Origin: Kiritimatiellia bacterium
GTDB lineage: Bacteria > Verrucomicrobiota > Kiritimatiellia > RFP12 > UBA1067
Assembly: GCA_017430155.1 (NCBI GenBank)
Contig: JAFRNO010000041.1
Coordinates: 1-23,382 of the forward strand
Reading direction: 5' to 3'
DNA: 23,382 nucleotides
The notes under the pieces were generated by a model. It made no database searches. It saw only the letters and a program-made list of their open reading frames with translations, and was not told the origin of the DNA. A program made the translations under genes and the position numbers. Each line of letters begins with the position of its first letter. Position 1 is the first letter of the stretch. This document shows, piece by piece, positions 16,633 through 23,382 of the stretch.

Positions 16633-18441
16633 ATGGCCCGGCATCTTCTTTCCCTGCACGACGTTTCGCTTGCATTTGGAGGAGACCCCGTTCTGGACGG
16701 GGTCTCTTTGAATGTAGAGAGCGGCGTCCGCGCGTGCGTCACGGGTCGGAACGGCGAGGGGAAGTCCACGTTGCTGAAGGTCATCGCCGGACGGATCGAG
16801 CCGGATACGGGCGAGATCATCCGCGCCCCCGGTCTCAAGGTGGCCTTCCTTGAACAGGAGGTTCCCTCGGATCGTCCGGGCACCGTGAAGGAAATCGCCC
16901 GGTCCGACCGGATCATCTCCCAGATGGGTCTCGACCCCGCCGCCGTGTTCAATGCGCTGTCGGGTGGGCTGCGCCGTCGCGTGCTGCTTGCCCGCGTACT
17001 GGCCGACGAGCCCGACCTCGTGTTGCTCGACGAGCCGACGAACCACCTGGACGTCGCGTCGATCGAATGGCTGGAGGCGTTCATCCGCCGCCAGACGGAG
17101 ACGGCGTTCCTCTTCGTCACGCACGACCGCGCGTTCCTGAAGTCGGTCGCGACCTACGTCTACGATCTCGACCGCGGGTTACTCGCCGGCTGGAACTGCG
17201 ACTACCGCACCTTCCTCCAGCGCAAGGCCGACCTGCAGGCGGACGAGGCGGCTCTCTGGGCCAAGAAGGCGAAGAAGCTCGCGCAGGAGGAGGCGTGGAT
17301 CCGCCAGGGAGTGAAAGCCCGCCGCACGCGCAACCAAGGGCGCGTGGAGGCCTTGCGCCAGCTGCGACTCGAATTCGCGAACCGCCGTACGGCGCTTGGC
17401 ACCGCCACGCTGCGGGTGGACTCGGCCGCCGCGTCCGGCGACCGCGTGATCAAGATCGAGGACCTGTCGTTTGCGTACGACGCGGGGCGTCCCGTCGTGA
17501 AGGACTTCACGGCGGACGTCCTCAAGGGCGAGCGCATCGGCGTGGTGGGCGAGAACGGCACGGGCAAGACCACTCTCCTGAAGCTGCTCACGGGGGCGCT
17601 CGCGCCGACGTCCGGCGCAGTGACGATCGGTACGCGCGTGGAGATGGCGTTCTTCGACCAGCTGCACGCCCAGCTCGACCCGGAGTCGACTGTGAAGGAA
17701 GTCGTCGCGCGCGACCGCGACACGGTCACCGTGGGCGGCGTGACGAAGCACGTGTTCGCGTACCTGGCGGATTTTCTCTTCACGCCCGAGCGGGCGCGCA
17801 CGCCCGTGAAGGCGCTGTCCGGCGGCGAGAAGGCGCGCCTGCTGCTGGCACGGCTCTTCCTCAAGCCCTCGAACCTGCTCGTGATGGACGAACCCACGAA
17901 CGACCTGGACGTGGAGACGCTGGAGTTGCTGGAGGAGCAGCTGCTCAACTACAAGGGCACGCTGCTCGTCGTGTCGCACGACCGCACGTTCCTTGACAAC
18001 GTGACCACAAGCTGCTATGTGCTGGCGGGGGACGGCGTGGTGCGTCCGTGCGCGGGCGGCTACGCGGAGGCGGCGCGGCTGCTGAAGCAGGTGCGGGAGG
18101 ATGAAGCGGCGAGACGCCGCTTCCCCCAGGGGAGGGGCGCAACTTGTTGCGACCGCAGCGGGAGTGACGCGTTTGTCGCGACCGAAGCGGCGGGACGCCG
18201 CTTCCCCCAGGAGGACCGTCCCCGGAAGCTCACCTACAAGGAACAACGGGAGCTGGAGGCGTTGCCGGAGAAGGTCGCCGCGCTGGAGGCGGAGATTGCG
18301 GAGATTGAAAAGGCGCTTTCCGATCCGTCCCTCTACGCGAAGGACGCGTCGCGCGTAGCCGCGCTGACGGCGCGTCTTGGTCCTGCGAAGGACGAGCTAG
18401 ACGCCGTCGAGACGCGTTGGCTTGAACTTTCCATGCGATGA
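16633..18441 (+). CDS. uup: ABC-F ATPase Uup
   Basis: A 602-residue soluble ABC-F protein without membrane segments. The first ATPase domain has Walker A GRNGEGKST, signature SGGLRRRVLLAR and Walker B LVLLDEPTNHLD. The second has GENGTGKTT, LSGGEKARLLLAR and LLVMDEPTNDLD. The C-terminal part (KLTYKEQRELEALPEKV onward) is the coiled-coil tail that marks Uup; it binds nucleic acid, and the family acts on ribosomes and transposon-related DNA. Start ATG 16633 has GAGGGGG before it; a longer frame would overlap infA. The first signature has GGL in place of the more usual GGE/GGQ. About 34 residues between the second ATPase and the coiled coil (about 491-524) are translated palindromic repeats. Confidence 0.93.
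   Translation: MARHLLSLHDVSLAFGGDPVLDGVSLNVESGVRACVTGRNGEGKSTLLKVIAGRIEPDTGEIIRAPGLKVAFLEQEVPSDRPGTVKEIARSDRIISQMGLDPAAVFNALSGGLRRRVLLARVLADEPDLVLLDEPTNHLDVASIEWLEAFIRRQTETAFLFVTHDRAFLKSVATYVYDLDRGLLAGWNCDYRTFLQRKADLQADEAALWAKKAKKLAQEEAWIRQGVKARRTRNQGRVEALRQLRLEFANRRTALGTATLRVDSAAASGDRVIKIEDLSFAYDAGRPVVKDFTADVLKGERIGVVGENGTGKTTLLKLLTGALAPTSGAVTIGTRVEMAFFDQLHAQLDPESTVKEVVARDRDTVTVGGVTKHVFAYLADFLFTPERARTPVKALSGGEKARLLLARLFLKPSNLLVMDEPTNDLDVETLELLEEQLLNYKGTLLVVSHDRTFLDNVTTSCYVLAGDGVVRPCAGGYAEAARLLKQVREDEAARRRFPQGRGATCCDRSGSDAFVATEAAGRRFPQEDRPRKLTYKEQRELEALPEKVAALEAEIAEIEKALSDPSLYAKDASRVAALTARLGPAKDELDAVETRWLELSMR
18103..18204. repeat. Triple palindromic element inside uup
   Basis: Three hairpins in a row. 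First: arms GAAGCGGCG (18103-18111) and CGCCGCTTC (18115-18123), loop AGA. Second: CGCAAC (18138-18143) and GTTGCG (18146-18151), loop TT. Third: GAAGCGGCG (18184-18192) and CGCCGCTTC (18196-18204), loop GGA. The first and third are each followed by CCCCCAG. The insertion is in frame at the flexible linker before the Uup coiled coil. Confidence 0.88.
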
Positions 18442-18483
18442 TGCGTTTGCAAAAAGGCACTATTCAAATCCGTCAGGAATTGG

Positions 18484-18489
18484 TATAAT
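18484..18489 (+). promoter_or_regulatory. Promoter -10 box (TATAAT) for the GLUG protein
   Basis: A perfect TATAAT preceded by TTGG, downstream of the uup stop. The best protein start (TTG 18499) is only 9 nt beyond it, implying a leaderless or near-leaderless message. No -35 of quality is seen. Confidence 0.55.
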
Positions 18490-18498
18490 GCCCATGTC

Positions 18499-21225
18499 TT
18501 GAAAACGACGGCAAACAGACATTCGTCGGTACGGGCGGTTCACACGATGGCGCAGACGGCCATCGCGACGGTTGTTGCTTCCTTTGCCTTGGCGACTGTT
18601 CACGCGTTCACCTACTCCGTGAAGTTCTCGACCAATATGGTTACGGTCATGCGTGGCAGAACATCAGAGGCGGAAAAAGTGAACTTCCGCTTTGTCAGCC
18701 TCACTGCGGTGGACGGCATCCACTTCGCCAGTCCGACCAACCATGTTCTGTCCTTCGCCGCAGGAGAATCCACGGCGGATATACCGATGATTGAGCTGCC
18801 GGTTGCCGCCGTCGAACAGATTGCTGACCGCTACCAGACCGGAACCTCCCGCGAATACGGCTTTGAACTCTATGACGACGAAGGCTATGTCCTTGCGGAT
18901 GCGACACGGCGGATCAATTTTGGATCGGACTACTCGGTCGGCGGCTCATTTGTGAACCAGAGCGTCAGTAACCTTGTCTATTTCAGCTGCCTCCGGAATG
19001 GCGAGGCGACGTCCTTCTCGACGGACATGGAAAGCGGCATGTACTTCGACGTGGCCTATGTCCCGTCCACCAACTGGATCACGGTGACGGACGCGGGGTA
19101 CAACCAGGGAGTTCACACGGTCTCCACGGATGGGTTCTATTCCCGGGCCGGCGCCCGGGAGTATTGGAGCGGGGTGAGTAATGTCATTCTCAACGCCACG
19201 GTCTGCTTTCAGGCACGGGACGTCGACGACGGCTGGCACTTCATCCAGATCCTGGCCGACAACGACTCGAGTTGGGACGACGATGATACGGACGCGACCA
19301 TCCAACACGATCCCAGCGACTCTCTTTACAAGGCTTGTCACCAATTGCGTGAGGGATTCCCCAGCAACATATTGGAGGAGGGCTGTTCTTTCTACTTCCC
19401 GCACCGTTATGACTACCCGCGGCGCTTGCAAGAGGCGGCAGATGGGATTCCGAACGGCTATTCGGAGTTTGCCTGCATGACGAACTGCATGGACGTGCAG
19501 AAATTCCGTAGCGCCGACCTGCGCGCACCCCAGGCCGGTGCGTTGGCTCTCTCGCCTGCCGTGAATAATCTCAACATCCGCTTCGACGCCTCTGGAGAAG
19601 GCCACAACGACTGGGAATTCAAGAATCTCTTCGTACGCATGACCCTGTGCGACGCTCAGGCTCCGATGTTGCGGCAGGCTGTCATGGCGGAGGGGACGCG
19701 CGTCAAGTACGGTAAGGTCGTGATCACGCTCGTTTTCGACGAGATCGTGAATGCGTCCGGTACCGTCCTGCACACGAGTTGGGGCGATTTAGCCGTTCAG
19801 GAGGACGCCTCGAACCGCGCGAACGCGGTTCCCTACGTCGGCTACATCACGGCCGACGCGGGTACGGAGTTGAGGATTACCGGCTTCACCGGCGTGCCGA
19901 CGGACCTGGCGGGTAATAGCTTCGTCAGTACGGGCGACACGGTCGTTGCGGTCTGGGATACGCTTGCCAACAATGTCGTCAGCGCGTACCAGTTGCCCCC
20001 CGTCCAAGACGGTGTCGTCCAGATAGCCTCGGGGCTGGACCTCTACAAGTACTCCGAAATGGTCGCCCAGCAGCCGAAGACCTCGGCGCGGCTGACGTGC
20101 GACATCGACATGGCCCTTTCCGGCGACATTCCCCTTCCGGCGATGGGTACCATACACGGTTTTGCCGGGACCTTTGACGGCAACGGCCAGGTCATCCGCA
20201 ACCTTCAGAACGTCGAGTCCGTCGAGGGACACGCAGGACTCTTCGCGGTGGTCGCCCCGCGCGGCGTGGTGAAGAACGTGGGTCTTGTCGACGCGAATAT
20301 CACCCGGCCTGCGGAGTGGACGTTCGGTGGAATCTGCGGACTCAACTACGGCACGGTGGAAGGCTGCTGGTTCACGGGCGCATACTGCGCCGGCAGCACG
20401 CTGAACACCACCAATTACGGCGGCATCGTCGGCATGAACACGGCGCGCGGGACCGTGCGCAACTGCGTGTCCGTCAACACGGCCGGCAACGCGTTGAACG
20501 ATGCCGTCGGCACGAACAACGGCGTCGTGGAGAACGTTGATTTCCTCGAACTGGGCGAATTCGCCTCTGGCCATGTCTGTTACATTCTGAACGGGTGCGT
20601 GACGAACGGCACGCAGGTCTGGTACCAAAGAATCGGCAGCGACGCCTTTCCGACGAATTCGGGCCCCACGGTCTACTACCACAATGGCCACTACGTGAAC
20701 AGTCTCGGCGGCAGCCTCGGCTCTCCCCTGTCCGCGGCTCCTGCCTTTCTGGCGGGGGCGGCTCCGTCCGTCAGGGCGAACTACGAATCGTGGGCAAACC
20801 GTTACGGCGCGGCCGCCGCCGGCGGCGCAAACGAGGCGACGTTCCTGCTGAACGCCGACCCGGCCTCGCAGGTTCCCGACAGCGCGGCGCTTCTGAAGGT
20901 CGTGGATTTCCGTCGGACGGCGACCGGCTTCCATCTCGAACTTGCGAGCGATGTCGCTCCATTGACGCAGAACGAGGCGCAGTCCGGAACCTCCGCCGTC
21001 TGCAACGGCTACCTCACCGTGTACGCGGCCACGAGTCCGTCCGCGCCGCGCGACGCGTGGACGGCCCTGAGCGTGCCCGCCGTCGACGCCGGCAACGGCC
21101 GCATCGCCGTCGACATCGCCCCGTCCGATTTCCCGGCGGGCCAATCCGCCGACGGTTCCCCCGTGCCGATGTTCTTCATTGCGGCAATCACGGTCACCGA
21201 GTCGCCATCCCCGCGCGAAAAGTGA
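18499..21225 (+). CDS. Large exported protein with GLUG-like repeats
   Basis: A 908-residue protein with an N-terminal export signal. TTG 18499 is favoured because it supplies the positively charged n-region (MKTTANRHSSVRAV) before the hydrophobic part ending ALATVHA. ATG 18547 would begin inside the signal and leave it uncharged. The first third is beta-rich. Residues about 540-690 contain GLUG-like units: GTFDGNGQVIRNL, GLFAVV, VVKNVGLVDANI, FGGICGLNYGTVEGCW, YGGIVGMN. Such repeats occur in surface proteins, some of them adhesins. No sorting signal or membrane anchor is seen at the C-terminus. It stands alone between uup and the trp operon, with its own promoter. Adhesion is only a guess. 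Confidence 0.75.
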   Translation: MKTTANRHSSVRAVHTMAQTAIATVVASFALATVHAFTYSVKFSTNMVTVMRGRTSEAEKVNFRFVSLTAVDGIHFASPTNHVLSFAAGESTADIPMIELPVAAVEQIADRYQTGTSREYGFELYDDEGYVLADATRRINFGSDYSVGGSFVNQSVSNLVYFSCLRNGEATSFSTDMESGMYFDVAYVPSTNWITVTDAGYNQGVHTVSTDGFYSRAGAREYWSGVSNVILNATVCFQARDVDDGWHFIQILADNDSSWDDDDTDATIQHDPSDSLYKACHQLREGFPSNILEEGCSFYFPHRYDYPRRLQEAADGIPNGYSEFACMTNCMDVQKFRSADLRAPQAGALALSPAVNNLNIRFDASGEGHNDWEFKNLFVRMTLCDAQAPMLRQAVMAEGTRVKYGKVVITLVFDEIVNASGTVLHTSWGDLAVQEDASNRANAVPYVGYITADAGTELRITGFTGVPTDLAGNSFVSTGDTVVAVWDTLANNVVSAYQLPPVQDGVVQIASGLDLYKYSEMVAQQPKTSARLTCDIDMALSGDIPLPAMGTIHGFAGTFDGNGQVIRNLQNVESVEGHAGLFAVVAPRGVVKNVGLVDANITRPAEWTFGGICGLNYGTVEGCWFTGAYCAGSTLNTTNYGGIVGMNTARGTVRNCVSVNTAGNALNDAVGTNNGVVENVDFLELGEFASGHVCYILNGCVTNGTQVWYQRIGSDAFPTNSGPTVYYHNGHYVNSLGGSLGSPLSAAPAFLAGAAPSVRANYESWANRYGAAAAGGANEATFLLNADPASQVPDSAALLKVVDFRRTATGFHLELASDVAPLTQNEAQSGTSAVCNGYLTVYAATSPSAPRDAWTALSVPAVDAGNGRIAVDIAPSDFPAGQSADGSPVPMFFIAAITVTESPSPREK

Positions 21226-21243
21226 AAAAGTCGAAAAACGCCG

Positions 21244-21273
21244 TTGACGGCGGGGCGGGGGATTTGGTAGACT
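21244..21273 (+). promoter_or_regulatory. trp operon promoter
   Basis: TTGACG (21244-21249), an 18-nt spacer and TAGACT (21268-21273), the latter preceded by TTTGG. The leader peptide ATG follows at 21298. Confidence 0.75.
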
Positions 21274-21297
21274 ACCCGCGTCTACGAGAAAAAGGCA

Positions 21298-21369
21298 ATG
21301 CAATTCAACGTCCAGTTCTGGTGGTGGTGCAGCTTCGATGAACAGTCGGAGAGGCTCCGCATATCCTGA
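21298..21369 (+). CDS. trpL: trp operon leader peptide
   Basis: A 23-codon ORF with three consecutive Trp codons (TGG at 21319, 21322 and 21325) preceded by AAAGG at 21291-21295. It lies between a promoter and an attenuator-type hairpin upstream of trpE. Its role is to sense charged tRNA-Trp: when Trp is short, the ribosome stalls on the Trp codons and the downstream hairpin is avoided. GTGGTGC, overlapping the Trp codons (21324-21330), is complementary to GCACCAC (21389-21395), giving the 1:2 pairing expected of such leaders. Confidence 0.85.
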   Translation: MQFNVQFWWWCSFDEQSERLRIS

Positions 21370-21405
21370 GACGGTGAAGTAGACGAAGGCACCACGAAGG
21401 CAAAC

Positions 21406-21437
21406 CGGCCCCGCTCCGAACGAGCGAGGCCGATTTT
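21406..21437 (+). terminator. trp attenuator terminator hairpin
   Basis: CGGCC plus CGCTC (21406-21416) pair with GAGCG plus GGCCG (21422-21432) around loop CGAAC, with one C-A mismatch; TTTT follows at 21434-21437, with further T's. The strong GC stem plus T-run is typical of a rho-independent terminator. A competing form could pair CGGAG (21347-21351) with CTCCG (21414-21418), which would disrupt it. Confidence 0.8.
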
Positions 21438-21507
21438 GCATTTACGGGCCGAAGGGGAAAACCAAGTTTAAACAATCAAACAACCAAACAGCAAAACGAG
21501 AAAACAG

Positions 21508-22979
21508 ATGAAAGAACTCACACGAGGGATGTTCGAGCGACGCGGGAGCGGCGGCGGGATCGTGCCCGTCTACCGCGAGTTCCTCGCGGACATGGAGACT
21601 CCGGTCTCCGTGCTGTCGCGCGCGGCGGACGAGGACGTGTTCCTCCTCGAGAGCGTGGCGTCCACGGAGAACGGCGGCCGCTACTCCTTCCTCGGGGTCA
21701 ACCCCTACGCGACCGTCTACGAGCAGAACGGCTGCGTGTACATGCAGACGCCCGCCGAGGGCGGACGCGTGCTGCCCGAGAAGGACGTGCTCTCGGCCCT
21801 GCGCGCGATCTTCAAGGAGAAGCATTTCGTGGCCGACCCCGACCTGCCGCCGCTCCAGGGCGGCGCAATCGGCTATCTCTCCTACGACGCCGTGCGCGTG
21901 TTCGAGCCGCGCGTGAAGCTCACGCCCGAGGCGGGCACGCCCACCGCGGCGTTCATGCTCACGGACTCGATCCTCGTGTTCGACAACCAGCGCCGCACCG
22001 CGCTCGTGATCGTGTGCATCAACGCGGCGATCCCCGGCGCGTACGACGAGGCCGTGCGGCGCATCGACGCGCTCCACGCCAAGTTCTTCCGCTCCGAGCG
22101 TCCGCACACGCCGGCGGGCGGCGGGCGCGGGGCTCCCGCCCTACCGTCGCGCGCGGGCTTCACGCCGGAGATGACGGCAGAGGAGTACGCGGAGATCGTG
22201 GCGAAGTGCAAGAACGACATCCTCAACGGCGAGTGCATCCAGGTGGTGCCGTCGCAGAAGTTCACGATGGAGACGCAGGCGAGCCCGATCGCCCTCTACC
22301 GCGCGCTCCGCGTGGTGAACCCCTCGCCGTACAACTTCTTCATGAAGGTGGGCACGCGCACGCTGATCGGGTCGTCGCCCGAGGAGCTCGTGAAGCTCTC
22401 GGGGCGCACCTGCTCCACCTGCCCGATCGCGGGGACGCGTCCGCGCGGCGCCACGCCCGAGTCCGACGCCGCGCTCGAGCGCGAGCTCGTGGGCGACGAG
22501 AAGGAGAACGCGGAGCACGTGATGCTCGTGGACCTCGGCCGCAACGACCTCGGCCGCGTGTGCGAGACGGGCACGGTGAAGGTGGACTCTTTCGCGCACG
22601 TCGAGCGCTACTCGCACGTGATGCACCTCGTCTCGGACGTCTCGGGCACGCTCGCGGAGGGCAAGGACGGCTTCGACCTCCTGCGCGCCGCGTTTCCCGC
22701 GGGCACGCTCACGGGCGCGCCGAAGATCCGCGCGATGGAGCTCATCGCCCAGTACGAGAAGTCGCCGCGCGGCATCTACGGCGGCGCGGCCGGTTACTTC
22801 AGCTTCACGGGCGACATGGACTTCGCCATCGTCATCCGCACGATGATCCTCGACGGCACGCGCCTCACGATGCGCGCCGGCGCCGGCATCGTGGCAGACT
22901 CCGACCCCGTGAAGGAATACAACGAAACCGTCAACAAATCCAAGGCCGTGTTCGAGGCCGCCAAATTCGCGGAGACGCT

Positions 22980-22983
<4 letters not shown>
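21508..22983 (+). CDS. trpE: Anthranilate synthase component I
   Basis: A 491-residue TrpE that turns chorismate plus ammonia into anthranilate, the first step of tryptophan synthesis. The feedback-binding LLESV is near residue 46, and the chorismate-binding half is complete: IQVVPSQKF, IGSSPEELVKL, PIAGTRPRG, VDLGRNDLG, GTLTGAPKIRAMELI and GAGIVADSDP. A loop near residues 203-215 (Gly/Pro-rich) holds a possible palindromic insertion. The start follows an A-rich, unstructured stretch with only a weak ribosome-binding site. Expression is probably set by the leader and attenuator upstream. The stop overlaps the trpG start (ATGA). Confidence 0.97.
22123..22141. repeat. Possible palindromic element in trpE
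   Basis: GGGCG (22123-22127) pairs with CGCCC (22137-22141), with a further GG/CC pair and loop GGCT. It encodes a Gly/Pro-rich linker between the N-terminal and chorismate-binding domains of TrpE. High local GC makes chance pairing possible. Confidence 0.35.

Positions 22984-23382
<399 letters not shown>

Noticed and set aside
19789..21441. 550-codon minus-strand open frame opposite the GLUG gene and trp leader
   Set aside because: No domain signals; it would cross the trp promoter and leader, both well supported on the + strand.

Overview
The window is GC-rich and looks like an animal-gut or sediment bacterium of the Verrucomicrobiota/Kiritimatiellota/Lentisphaerota type. That placement is an inference. 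It rests on three things: large secreted GH42-like proteins with signal peptides, a GLUG-repeat exported protein, and many short palindromes inserted in frame inside coding genes. No marker gene here fixes the phylum.

Layout. (1) 1-4034: the 3' end of an RHS/YD-repeat protein whose AT-richer C-terminal tip has a His-Gly / Ser-Cys pattern like clan CD (CHAT/caspase-like) peptidases. A translationally coupled small lipoprotein gene follows (candidate immunity protein), then two very short ORFs, one of which resembles the N-terminus of an MmeI-type enzyme. (2) 4056-7993: a complete MmeI-like type IIG/IIL restriction-modification protein, a Nudix hydrolase and an ALG5/DPM1-like glycosyltransferase, all on the + strand. 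(3) 8024-16109: a carbohydrate locus with a minus-strand GH42-like secreted enzyme divergent from a coupled three-gene operon. That operon encodes a clan GH-A hydrolase with a domain inserted in its barrel, a stand-alone acyl-carrier-like protein, and a 1095-aa secreted multidomain protein. (4) 16151-18441: a promoter, tRNA-Arg(ACG), initiator tRNA-fMet, infA and the ABC-F ATPase uup, tightly packed. (5) 18484-21225: a large exported GLUG-motif protein. (6) 21244-23382: a tryptophan biosynthesis operon starting with a promoter, a Trp-Trp-Trp leader peptide and an attenuator hairpin, followed by trpE and the start of trpG.

Two signals run across the whole window. The first is a family of perfect or near-perfect palindromes, mostly with 8-11 bp arms and 3-4 nt loops. 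They sit in frame in unrelated genes (RHS, restriction enzyme, secreted hydrolase, uup, possibly trpE), usually at linkers. The second is a recurring promoter -10 block, TGG followed by TATAAT, TATACT or TAGACT. It precedes nearly every apparent transcription unit, sometimes so close to the start codon that the mRNA would be leaderless or nearly so.

The most distinctive candidates for under-described biology are the in-frame palindromic elements, the RHS tip with its lipoprotein partner, the carrier protein coupled to glycoside-hydrolase genes, and the trp attenuator.
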